DNA of 64,000 bases from Excoecaria cochinchinensis (lineage: Eukaryota > Streptophyta > Magnoliopsida > Malpighiales > Euphorbiaceae). Location: the NCBI GenBank assembly GCA_947683425.1, contig CANTUQ010000119.1, forward strand, positions 7,897,501-7,961,500, given 5' to 3'. Every line of letters starts with the position of its first letter. Position 1 is the stretch's first letter. This document shows, piece by piece, positions 44,098 through 53,603 of this stretch. A program made the position numbers and the translations under genes. The notes under the pieces were generated by a model. It saw nothing but the letters and a program-made list of their open reading frames with translations. It did no database searches and was not told the DNA's origin.

Positions 44098-47000
44098 TTA
44101 GCCATGGAACCTTTTAAGTCTATCGACATTGACCGGGTCCTTGAACTCATTCCCATCGCTGTCTGCTAAAATTGCTGCTCCTTTTGTTAGCAACTTTTTC
44201 AAAATGAAAGGTCCTTCCCAGGTTGGTCTGAATTTTCCTCGTATGTCTGGAACTCCCGGCCTCATCATCTTAAAGACCAAATCCCCTTCTTTTAACGGGT
44301 GCTTTCGTACCTTCTTGCCAAAGGACCGAGCTAGTCTCTTCTGATAAACCTGATTGTGGTAATAGGCTCTCAACCTATCTTCATCCAATAGATTCAACTG
44401 CAACAATCGCTGTTGTGCCCATTCTGTCTCCGGAATCTCGGCTTCCAGGACTACTCTTAATGATTTCAGCTCAATTTCAACCGGCAGGACTGCTTCAGTT
44501 CCATATACCAGAGAGAATGGCGTTGCCCCTGTAGAGGTTCTGACTGTTGTTCTATAACCCCAAATTGCGAAGGGTAGCTTTTCTGCCCAATCCTTGTAGT
44601 TCTGAACCATCTTGGCTAAAATTCTCTTCACATTCTTATTCGCCGTTTCAACTGCACCATTCGCTTGAGGACGGTAAGGAGAAGACTTATGATGTTGGAT
44701 CCCATATTTCTGGAGCATCTGTTTAGTCTCTGCTAGGAATTGTACCCCATTATCAGACACAATGTGATGTGGGAGACCATATCTGCATATCAAATTCCGC
44801 TCGATGAATTTAGCCATATCCCTTGCATCAACCTTCTTGAAAGATTCAGCCTCAACCCATTTAGTGAAGTAGTCAATGGCAACTATGATGAATCTATGCC
44901 CATTAGAAGCAGTAGGACGGATTTCGCCTATGATGTCTATTCCCCATGCTGCAAATGGCCATGGAGATGTTAAGTTATGTAACTCTGAAACTGGCACATG
45001 CCTCAAATTCGCGTACTGTTGGCATAACTGGCATTGCTTCACAAATTTTGAACAATCTGTATCCATTGTGAGCCAATAAAACCCTTGGCGCATGATCTTC
45101 TTTGCTAAGGCTAAGCCATTCATGTGAGCTCCACAAACCCCGGCATGAACTTCTTCCATAACTCTTTTAGCTTCTTTCTCTGCCAGACATCTTAACTGGA
45201 TACCATCAGCTTGCCTTTTGTATAAAGTGCCATTAACACTGATGAATTGAGTGGATAACTTCCTGATCATTCTTTGGTCCTTCTCAGTGGCTTCCTCTGG
45301 AAAGACTGATCTCTCTAAATAATTCTGAATGTCATAATACCATGGATTTCCATCAATGGCCTCAATGTCCATCACCTGTTCAGCTTCAAAGCAAGGTCTT
45401 TCCGAACTATAAATCAGCACGGGTTTCATCGCAACTCCTGTTGGGTTGTCCCATATGGACACTAAAGTTGCTAGAGCATCAGCTAACTGATTTTCATCTC
45501 TGGGGATGAAGTGGAAAGTGCAAATCTCGAACTGGCTGCTCAACGTTCTCAAGTGCTTTACATAAGGCAGCAGCCTTTCTTCCTTGACTGACCACTCTCC
45601 TTTAATTTGATGAATTACCAAGGAGGAATCCCCAAATACTTCTGCGGTCTTTGCCCCCAGAGCAAGCAATGCTTCCAATCCAAAGATGCAAGCTTCGTAT
45701 TCTGCTTCATTATTGGTAGCCTTATACCTCAGCTTCTTAGCCAATGGTAACCTTTCACCATCTGGGGTCGTAAGAATAACTCCCACGCCTGCTCCCTTAT
45801 TATTGACTGCTCCATCAAAGAATAATTGCCACCCTTGTACTGCTATGGCCGTGACATCTTCATCTGGGAAGTTGTATTCAAACTGATCTCCCTCAATAGG
45901 ATGCTCGGCTAAGAACTCCGCTACAGCTCTTCCCTTAATGGTTTTCCTGGTTATGTACTCAATGTCAAATTCCTGCAATAGCAGTAACCATCTTCCCATC
46001 TTCCCTAGTAGAGAGGGTGCTTCTTGGAGGTATCTGAGCGGATTATGTTTGGCAACCGTTTGTACCTTGAAGGAATGAAAGTAGTGTCGCAACTTCTTAG
46101 AAGCCCAGATAACCGCTAAACAAATCTTTTCCACCTCTACATATTTGGCTTCGTAAGGCAGGAATTTCTTGCTAAGATAGTAAACGACAAACTCTACACC
46201 AAAATCGTCTTCCTGAGACATCATAGCACCCACTGAGTTATCTTCCACAGCCAGGTACAGGATTAATGGTTTGGCACGGCGTGGTGGTCTTAACACTGGA
46301 GGATTTAGCAGATAGTCCTTAATGGTGTCAAAGGCCAGTTGACAGTCATCGTTCCATAGCACCGACTGATTCTTCCTAAGAAGCTTAAAAATAGGCTCAC
46401 ATACCGAAGCTAGCTTGGCAATAAATCGACTGATGTACTGAAGCTTTCCTAGGAAACTTCTGACGTCCTTCTCCTTCTGGGGCACTGGCATCTCTCTTAT
46501 GGCTTTGACCTTATCGGGATCTACCTCGATTCCCCTCTGGCTTACCACATGGCCTAACAACTTTCCTGATGTAACTCCAAAAATGCACTTCTTGGGATTG
46601 AGTCGCAGATCATACTTGCTAATCCTTTGAAAGAACTTTTCTAATGCCTCAAAGTGACCTTCCCTGGTAGCCGACTTAATCATCATGTCGTCGACGTACA
46701 CCTCCACTTCTTTGTGGATTAAGTCATTGAGAACCTTGGTTGCCATCCTCTGATAGGTTGCTCCTGCATTCTTCAACCCAAAAGGCATAACCCGATAGGC
46801 ATATGTCCCCCACTCGGTGATAAAGGCTGTCTTGATCCGGTCCACTATCTTGTTAAGAATTTGATTGTACCCTGCGTATCCATCCACAAAGCTATACATC
46901 ATACAAGCAGCAGCACTATCTATTAGCACATCAATATGAGGCAGTGGGAAATCATCTTTAGGGCAAGCTTTGTTCAGGTCTCGATAGTCGACGCATACTC

Positions 47001-47439
47001 GAACCTTACCGTCTTTCTTAGCTACAGGAACCACATTAGCTAACCATGTTGGGTATTGAACCTCTATCAGGAACTTAGCCTCAATCTGCTTATGGATCTC
47101 CTCTTTCACTTTCTGTGCCCATTCTGGCCTAAGCCTCCGAAGCTTTTGCTTGACTGGTTTAAATTCTGGGTAAGTTGGGATGGCATGTTCGGCAACATCT
47201 CGATCTATTCCCGGCATATCCTCATAGGTCCAGGCAAAGACTTTTTCATATTTTTTTAATATTCTCTCAAATTTTATTCTCTCTTCAGGAGTTATGTCTG
47301 ACGCTAGCAAAATTTCCTTTGGATTTTCCAAAGTTCCGAGATTAAATGCAGTTGTGCAAATTGAATTAATATAAAAAATGAATGCATCATGCGAAATGAA
47401 ATCATCAGAAACATCACACAAGTAAGCAAAGTTGTTCAT
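44098..47439 (-). CDS. pol: Element E pol: reverse transcriptase, two RNase H domains, integrase
   Basis: An open frame of 1113 codons is counted from the first Met, but the frame is open back to the UAG at 47596, so pol probably begins as part of a longer polyprotein. RT occupies about residues 90-275, with SFVDGYAGYNQI at 183-194 and YVDD at 248-251. A first RNase H-like connection at 390-510 lacks the usual catalytic pattern (LYLAVEDNSVGA). A second, plant-type RNase H at 535-660 is complete (D542, E580, D604, D654), the hallmark of Tat elements. Integrase follows: H765, H772, C803, C806, then D835, D896 and E931. There is no chromodomain. Pol would copy the element's RNA into DNA and insert it. 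All catalytic residues I can place are intact. Confidence 0.92.
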   Translation of the reverse strand: MNNFAYLCDVSDDFISHDAFIFYINSICTTAFNLGTLENPKEILLASDITPEERIKFERILKKYEKVFAWTYEDMPGIDRDVAEHAIPTYPEFKPVKQKLRRLRPEWAQKVKEEIHKQIEAKFLIEVQYPTWLANVVPVAKKDGKVRVCVDYRDLNKACPKDDFPLPHIDVLIDSAAACMMYSFVDGYAGYNQILNKIVDRIKTAFITEWGTYAYRVMPFGLKNAGATYQRMATKVLNDLIHKEVEVYVDDMMIKSATREGHFEALEKFFQRISKYDLRLNPKKCIFGVTSGKLLGHVVSQRGIEVDPDKVKAIREMPVPQKEKDVRSFLGKLQYISRFIAKLASVCEPIFKLLRKNQSVLWNDDCQLAFDTIKDYLLNPPVLRPPRRAKPLILYLAVEDNSVGAMMSQEDDFGVEFVVYYLSKKFLPYEAKYVEVEKICLAVIWASKKLRHYFHSFKVQTVAKHNPLRYLQEAPSLLGKMGRWLLLLQEFDIEYITRKTIKGRAVAEFLAEHPIEGDQFEYNFPDEDVTAIAVQGWQLFFDGAVNNKGAGVGVILTTPDGERLPLAKKLRYKATNNEAEYEACIFGLEALLALGAKTAEVFGDSSLVIHQIKGEWSVKEERLLPYVKHLRTLSSQFEICTFHFIPRDENQLADALATLVSIWDNPTGVAMKPVLIYSSERPCFEAEQVMDIEAIDGNPWYYDIQNYLERSVFPEEATEKDQRMIRKLSTQFISVNGTLYKRQADGIQLRCLAEKEAKRVMEEVHAGVCGAHMNGLALAKKIMRQGFYWLTMDTDCSKFVKQCQLCQQYANLRHVPVSELHNLTSPWPFAAWGIDIIGEIRPTASNGHRFIIVAIDYFTKWVEAESFKKVDARDMAKFIERNLICRYGLPHHIVSDNGVQFLAETKQMLQKYGIQHHKSSPYRPQANGAVETANKNVKRILAKMVQNYKDWAEKLPFAIWGYRTTVRTSTGATPFSLVYGTEAVLPVEIELKSLRVVLEAEIPETEWAQQRLLQLNLLDEDRLRAYYHNQVYQKRLARSFGKKVRKHPLKEGDLVFKMMRPGVPDIRGKFRPTWEGPFILKKLLTKGAAILADSDGNEFKDPVNVDRLKRFHG

Positions 47440-47595
47440 CTCATTAACATAATCAGAAACATTAACATTGTTCTCAAAGAGCTCTGGTATAAAAAGAGAA
47501 TCTAAATGACTATCAACTTCAGTCGATGCTGATGCTGTAGCTGACTGTGCTTTGGCTTCTTGATTTGGTGAAATCTTGAGATCCTCAATCTTTGG

Positions 47596-49983
47596 CTATG
47601 GTTCCACTATCTTCTCCTTCCCTTTGAGCTTAGTGGCTAATAGCTTATCAGTGACGATCTCTTCAGGCTCATCCCTGTCCCATATGCTGCATTGGGTCAT
47701 AATCTCTTCATCCCAAAAGTTCTCTACAGCTTTAACAACTCCGATCTCCCAATCAAAGACATCGTTAAAAATTTCAAATCCAGGGATAATCTTCCCATCT
47801 ACCCATTGCGGTTCTTCTTCTCCAGTGTAGGCACAAACCGATGATGATGGCACAAAGCTCTCCGAAATATGGGGAATCTTCCCTGACCCTTTCTTCTTAC
47901 CATATTCTCCTTTGTAGCCCAACCCCTTTCGATCTTTCTGACCACGTGTAGTGATAGCATTCTGCAGCCCTTGTGACTCTTTTCCCAAACCAGCCCCTGG
48001 GAGGAAGTGCATCTTCTTCAGCATATTCACCACTTGAGGGCTACCTTCTAGGTTTTGCTCTTCTCCGATCATCGATACATGAAAGCCACTGAATGGCTGA
48101 TTAGAGATCTCCAAAGCAGACACTTGGTTCTCTCTTGCTGCTTTAATGGTCACTACTTCTCCTTCATGGGGTATTTTAATTATCTGGTGTAATGTGGATG
48201 GTACTCCCCCTAACTTGTGGAACCACGATCTACCAAGCAGAGCTGAGAAGTTTGCTGGAATCGGCAAGACCACAAAATCTATTTCTGTCTCAATGGGCCC
48301 TGTCTTTACCAAAGCTTTGAAAATTCCCGATGCTTGCCTCCTGGAGTTGTCGTAGGCAGTGATGGTCAGGTCAGATTTGCTTAACATACTCTCATCCATC
48401 CCAAAGGCCTGAAGTGCCACCAAAGGGCAGACATTTATCGATGACCCGTCATCAACCATGACACAAGCGGTGTGTTTACCATTGATCTGTGCGTTGATGT
48501 ACAATGGTCGGTTGTGGTTACGACCCTCTGTTGGTAGGTCTGCATCAGAAAAAACCAACTTCTCCCCGGATCCCCCCTTTACAAGGTCTAAAAGCTCAGA
48601 TGGGGAGATTGTAGTTGCTACAGTTGATACACTCAATGCTTCGACTAACTTCTGTCGGTGCGAGGGGGACTGTCTCAAGAGGTCCCAAATAGATATCTGA
48701 GCCGTGGTCTTTTTCAGTTGCTTCACTATTGAATTTTCTTCCGGCTCTTTCTCTGCGATTGCTTGTGCTGGGTCCTGCTGCTTCTCGGCTTCTGGAATGA
48801 CCCTCCCACTTCTTGTTACTGCTTCTACTCTTTCTTCTTCCTCTGAATCCCACGGATCCGTAAACTCTCCATTTTTCTCATTTTCATCATCTCCACTCTC
48901 ACTAGTGGACCAACAGTCTATTGCTGCCACGGAAATCCCTTCTTCATTCACTGCAGGGCGAGTAATAGCAACATACTCATTTCCATATAGGTCTTGCATC
49001 ACATACCATTCTGGTAGGCTCGATCCGATCATAAAGACTGGAGGTGGCACTGTGTTATAACCAGACTTCTTCTTGCTTTCTCTCTGCTCAGGATCGGTGA
49101 TCTGCTTGTTGTCAATTAGATCTTGGACCCGATGTCTTAGCGTTATACACTCATCCGTCAAATGCCCGGTATGTTGGTGGAATGCGCAGTATTCATTCTC
49201 TTTGTGCCCTGGCTGCCCTTGGGCCTTGGCCGGTTTAGGTGATAGGGGCCGCAGTTTTCCTTTTTTTATTAGCCTCTTCAGCACCCATGATAAAGGCTTA
49301 CCCAAGTTGGAGAAATACCTCTGACTTACGCCGGTTGCAGACACCTCGGCAGTCTTCCCAACTCTGTTACCACTGCTTGAACCTACTGGTTTGGCCGTCC
49401 CCTGATTGCTGTATCCCCTCCGGGCATAGGACTCACTATTTGCCCTCTTGGATAAATATTCTCCTTCCGCTTCTATGGCAATGTCCTTCAAAGATTCCCA
49501 ATCCTTGAGTCCCTTCATTTTCAGTCCCTCTCTTAAATAAGGGCTGGCATTTCGAATGAATAACCGGATCTGATCAGAAGTGTCCGGTTTGCGTTTCATC
49601 TCCATAACCCGGTTTCTCCACCGAGTAAGGTACTCGTGGAAGGACTCCCCAGCCTTCTGCTGTAACAACTCAAGATCTTTCAAAGTGACCTCCATCCGGG
49701 TACTGCAATCGTACTGCTTAAGGAACTCTTCGGTCAACAAGTCCCAGTCCTCCTTGGATCTCCTGTCAAGCCCATGGTACCAATCAATAGCAGCTCCTGT
49801 GAGACTCAAGCAGAAATATTCTATCTTCTGCTTTCTTGTTAAGGTCATTCCCTTCATGACCAGCGAGTATTGCTTGATGTGTGCGACAGGGTCAGAGGTT
49901 CCATCAAATTTGGGAATGTCCGGCATCTTAAAATTCTGGGGAATCAGGTCATCCCCATCCAACTCTCGGTCTTCCGGGTTCAT
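47596..49983 (-). CDS. gag-pro: Element E gag C-terminal part, protease and G-patch
   Basis: There are 795 codons. The capsid region is at residues 20-180 (AAIDWYHGL, EEFLKQYDC, ESFHEYLTRW). A Tat-type zinc motif C-x2-H-x4-H-x4-C lies at 266-279. The protease is at 490-615 with active site VMVDDGSSINV (D511/D512). A G-patch occupies about 653-700 (GAGLGKESQG, KGLGYKGEYG). It begins in a different frame from the upstream gag segment, the shift being at an A5 run just 5' of this Met. It ends at UAG (47596-47598), in the same frame as pol. Gag forms the particle, and the protease would cut the polyprotein. The Met at 49983 is probably internal to gag rather than the native start. Confidence 0.88.
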   Translation of the reverse strand: MNPEDRELDGDDLIPQNFKMPDIPKFDGTSDPVAHIKQYSLVMKGMTLTRKQKIEYFCLSLTGAAIDWYHGLDRRSKEDWDLLTEEFLKQYDCSTRMEVTLKDLELLQQKAGESFHEYLTRWRNRVMEMKRKPDTSDQIRLFIRNASPYLREGLKMKGLKDWESLKDIAIEAEGEYLSKRANSESYARRGYSNQGTAKPVGSSSGNRVGKTAEVSATGVSQRYFSNLGKPLSWVLKRLIKKGKLRPLSPKPAKAQGQPGHKENEYCAFHQHTGHLTDECITLRHRVQDLIDNKQITDPEQRESKKKSGYNTVPPPVFMIGSSLPEWYVMQDLYGNEYVAITRPAVNEEGISVAAIDCWSTSESGDDENEKNGEFTDPWDSEEEERVEAVTRSGRVIPEAEKQQDPAQAIAEKEPEENSIVKQLKKTTAQISIWDLLRQSPSHRQKLVEALSVSTVATTISPSELLDLVKGGSGEKLVFSDADLPTEGRNHNRPLYINAQINGKHTACVMVDDGSSINVCPLVALQAFGMDESMLSKSDLTITAYDNSRRQASGIFKALVKTGPIETEIDFVVLPIPANFSALLGRSWFHKLGGVPSTLHQIIKIPHEGEVVTIKAARENQVSALEISNQPFSGFHVSMIGEEQNLEGSPQVVNMLKKMHFLPGAGLGKESQGLQNAITTRGQKDRKGLGYKGEYGKKKGSGKIPHISESFVPSSSVCAYTGEEEPQWVDGKIIPGFEIFNDVFDWEIGVVKAVENFWDEEIMTQCSIWDRDEPEEIVTDKLLATKLKGKEKIVEP

Positions 49984-50719
49984 TCCTTTTTCCCACGGGC
50001 ATCATCCTTGCCATGACCTCAAATCTCTCTTCCATTTTCCTCCACATTGCCTCATCTAGTTTTGGCGACTTCTCTTTAGCTACTGCATGCTCCTCATGCT
50101 CATCTCCCCCAAACTCAACTTCAGACCTGGGGCCTTCTCTGCGCTCAATGGGTGCAGGTACTCTTTGCTCAATAATAGGTGGGTCAACCACTGGTTGGTT
50201 AACCACAGCAGGACGTTCTTCTCTAACAACCTCTTGTTCAGCTGATACTCGGACAGGAATAGCAGCAGCTTGTTGCCCAGCTATGGTGGCGGCAAGATTG
50301 CCCATCATTGCAATCATGCGGGCTTCAAACTCCTCCATTCTCTTTCCTACCTCCTCAACGATTACTGCCCGGGTTGCATCAGACTCATTTGATGGATTAG
50401 CCATGCTTACTTCTGTTGATGATTCGGAAGAAAACCCCACACTTCCTTCTAAGACTGACTCTGAACTCTGATCTGACACTAACTCAGTTAACCCCAAAAG
50501 CGGCGTCCTTCTTAACCGTCCGTCGGGACCTCTAGACCACCCAGGAGAATCTATGATGGCTGAAATGCAAAGATTGTTAAGATGATGCATGATTAAAATG
50601 CAATGTGTGCTCGTGCTGATGCAACATAGACAAACACATGCAAGCAGATAGATCTTTCCAACCTTGTATCTCCCACACACGTGGTAGTGCGGTCTCTTTC
50701 CTAGGTGGGCTTGATCCAT
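49949..50719 (-). CDS. gag: Element E gag N-terminal part (frameshifted from the rest)
   Basis: There are 256 codons from the first Met. The likely true start is the Met at 50404-50402 (MANPSNESDATRA), because the decayed copy in element C starts at the same place (MADSP). The segment is rich in E, V and P, with a coiled stretch VGKRMEEFEARMIAMMGNL, and ends KMEERFEVMARMMPVGK before the frame slips at 49987-49991. Upstream residues 1-105 may be intron or leader: TTTGCATTTCAG at about 50560-50571 (minus strand) looks like a 3' splice site and is roughly kept in C. Confidence 0.75.
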   Translation of the reverse strand: MDQAHLGKRPHYHVCGRYKVGKIYLLACVCLCCISTSTHCILIMHHLNNLCISAIIDSPGWSRGPDGRLRRTPLLGLTELVSDQSSESVLEGSVGFSSESSTEVSMANPSNESDATRAVIVEEVGKRMEEFEARMIAMMGNLAATIAGQQAAAIPVRVSAEQEVVREERPAVVNQPVVDPPIIEQRVPAPIERREGPRSEVEFGGDEHEEHAVAKEKSPKLDEAMWRKMEERFEVMARMMPVGKRNEPGRPRVGWG

Positions 50720-51318
50720 GAGTTAACGGGGAACCCAATGGACACGTATGGTGCGCGGTGAAAAACTGGCAGCATAACAGCTCCTATCTAATGTACATAC
50801 GTATGGGTGTGGCCATTACGTATTTAAACAATTCAACTTAACTAAGATGGGCCCACCGGGGCATGAAAGCCTTTGATGAAGACCATTTAATTAAATTGGT
50901 TTCATTTAATATATGATGGCCCATATAGCAAGCATAATATTACGGTACATTTCACCTAGTGGAAGTATCTATTGCCATTACATGAGCTTTGGACAAGGGA
51001 GATGTTACTTTAAGGCTACCCAAGCATGATCCCTGCCGACGGGTCTAGCTCATCACAAGCATAGCGACCGATCGGGTCGTCATTTTGATATACCATTGAG
51101 GTACGTGGCTTGGGCTGGTGATTATCCTTAACACTTCCCCAAATTGAGTGAAAATGAGGAGGTGCTTCAGGAACGCACCGGGGCTAAAAGAGGGACCAAA
51201 CTAACTTAATCTAAAGCTCTAATGAGATGATATGCAATTTTGAGATAAAGCGAATTTATGAATTAAATTTTAACCATAAATGTTAAACGAGGTATTTTCA
51301 AATTGAAATCTCAAATAC
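50720..51318 (-). mobile_element. Element E leader (5' UTR)
   Basis: This is non-coding sequence between primer site and gag. The order of motifs (CACACACGTGG, AGTTAACGGGGAACCCAATG, GAAAGCCTTTGATGA, CTAGTGGAAGTATCTATTGCC, GGCTTGGGCTGG, AACGCACCGGGGC) matches the leader of element C, so the leader is conserved between the two Tat families. Confidence 0.75.
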
Positions 51319-51338
51319 GTCCCCAGTGGAGTCGCCAC
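51319..51338 (-). promoter_or_regulatory. Primer-binding site of element E
   Basis: GTGGCGACTCCACTGGGGAC on the minus strand follows the 5' LTR end directly. The form is typical of Tat/Ogre elements, for which tRNA-Arg priming has been reported; the tRNA match was not checked. Confidence 0.8.
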
Positions 51339-53350
51339 TGTGACGCGCGCCGGATCCCGAGCGCCGCCCCTATGACCGCCCGCTTGAGGGCGATCGGGCA
51401 TTTGCGGGTCCGTTGGCATCTTGCAATAAATCGCAAGTGCGTCTATATTGGGCAACAAAGAGGTATCATGGAGTCGCCACCCAATAGAACATTGGGAAAG
51501 TTACTCTCGCCTCGGAGAGCCTAAGACTGCGCTTAATATCCATGTTGGGCCATGAGGCCTAGGATTAGCGCTAAAGTCTCGTGACCCAAGAAGTATTTTG
51601 GAGGATAACCTCTAACCTCTCGAGCCCAAAGACCAGAGCTGGGTCCGGGATTTCTCATCTATTTCTACCTCGATTAATTTATGATTGAATTTTAATTGTC
51701 ATTAATTCGCTCTCTCTCCACACAATGCAATTAATTTAAGGCGCATTTACTCATTTTAGGAAAACCATAAATTAGCGAGTAAAGCAATGAATTACAATAA
51801 TACAAGGAGCGGAATACAACTCCCATTTAAAAGTGCAAACATACATAAAACCGGGGAATTTTATTAATTATGAGGACTTTGGTCCCCGCATGCACAATTA
51901 AAGAAAATATTCTGGATGTGATGATTTTATTTGGGATGAAAATTAGGACATTGGTCCCATTTTATTATGAAAAATCTAAATTAATTTAGTAAGAAATATT
52001 TTTATGATCTTTATTTAGGTGCGCATAGGAAAACATTTTATTCAATGAATATATACAAGGAAATTAAAAATATAAACGAAATGAGAATTAAAAATGTATA
52101 AAGGAAATACCAAACCCCGCAACTCCTCCTTCATGTGCATGGATGCTCAAATGAGAATAAAACAATGATTTGCAACCAAAAATCAAAAAGAAATTCATGT
52201 TAGTGATTAGGCCAATGAAATAATACAACATAAAAGGTAATATGTACAATGACCATATAACATGCATAAGATACTATAACATGCATAAAAAAATAATTAT
52301 GATGCAATTTAACATGCATAAAGTGATTAAGATGCAATTTAACATGCATAAGGTGATGAAGTATCATGGCATATGCAACTTATTAATAATAGTTATTAAC
52401 ATACATGGAAGATTAGTGACAATCAATTTTATTATAGTTAAGACATGAATAAATGTGTAACATGAGAATAATTCCACTTAACATGCATAACTAGCATAAA
52501 ATAATGACTATAACACTCATACATGCCAAAGAAAGCATAATAATAAACATGATATAGCATTAAGAAATTAAAGGTATTTACAACCTAAAACATGCATAAT
52601 TACATGAACAAAGAATAATTTAACATAAAAAAAAATTAATAGAATTTAAAAAGCTTATTTGTTATATGAATAATTGAAGATAAAATAAAAAAAATAAGAA
52701 GAAGAATATGGAGACTAAGAGAATTTACATGTTTGATATGTTAATTGGAAGCCAAAATAAATGAAATTAACAAGAGAATTAAGGAGCAAAGGCAAGAATA
52801 ATTACCCTCAAATTCAGTTTTGAAGAATTGAAGATAGAAGTGTTGAATTCCTTGTCTTCTCTTGTGAAAATCCTTGGAAAATAGCTTGAAAACTTGAAGA
52901 AAAGCTCTTGGAAACAAGTGTGTAAGATGGATTTTTTTCTCTCAACTCCAAGCTCCAAAATTCAGTTTTTTTTCTCCAAAATGTTCCTGATTCGTCCTCC
53001 CCTTGTTCTGAATTTTTCCAGTGTTTTTAATCATCAAAAACCACCCAAAAACCACCAAAAACCGTCCAAAAACGGTTGAAAATCGAGTGGGGGTCGAAAA
53101 GTGGGCGAAATGGGCGAAGTGGGGCGTCAATCGTGCGCCTCGCGCACGTTTCCGCGCACGTCGTGCGCGGAGCGAGCGACGCCCAAGGCGTCGTGCGCGC
53201 AGAGCTACCGACGCCCAGGGCGTCGGCCGCGCGGAGCGCACGCTCCGCGCACGGACATTCGCGACGGCCCCTGGCCGTCGCCCTTCCGTCGCGAATCTTT
53301 TCCCCCATTTTCCATTTTTCCTACTTTCTTCATTTTTTCATCATTTTTCA

Positions 53351-53389
<39 letters not shown>

Positions 53390-53603
53390 AATACCCTCAA
53401 CCTAAAACACACTTTTTCTTCTTCAAAATAATTTAAATAATTTAAAAAAATATTTTTAAAATATTTTTAAAATACCCTTTTTACTCACCGAAAAGACAAG
53501 GAAAATCACTTCTGAGCTCCAATCTTTTTGCCTATAAGCCGGCATAGCTAAATTTCATCATCGGGTAATCCTGATCAAGGCTACTCGGGACCCGGTGTCT
53601 ACA
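51339..53603 (-). mobile_element. Element E 5' LTR
   Basis: On the minus strand it runs from TGTAGACACCGGGTCCCG (53603 downward) to GGCGCGCGTCACA (51339). It is 2265 bp and nearly identical to 39983-42267, apart from about ten substitutions and length changes in the GC-rich block (about 53138-53300) and poly-T tract (53353-53385). The word ATTGAAGATAAAATAAA (52672) anchors the alignment with the C LTR. Confidence 0.93.

Larger units (their letters stand above)
39983..53603 (-). mobile_element. Element E: complete Tat-type Ty3/gypsy retrotransposon (13.6 kb)
   Basis: Both LTRs, a primer site, gag, protease, RT, two RNase H domains, integrase, a 3' UTR with a tandem array and a polypurine tract are present in the expected minus-strand order. 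A perfect 5-bp target duplication (CCCAC) borders it. The two LTRs differ by only about ten substitutions, so insertion is recent on a plant time-scale. Breaks: a frameshift at 49987-49991 and a UAG at 47596-47598. It has inserted into pol of Tekay element A. Presence of the second RNase H and lack of a chromodomain place it in the Tat group. Confidence 0.93.

Noticed and set aside
50013..50471. 152-codon plus-strand serine-rich frame
   Set aside because: It is the antisense shadow of the E gag segment, whose codon pattern and homology to C support the minus strand.
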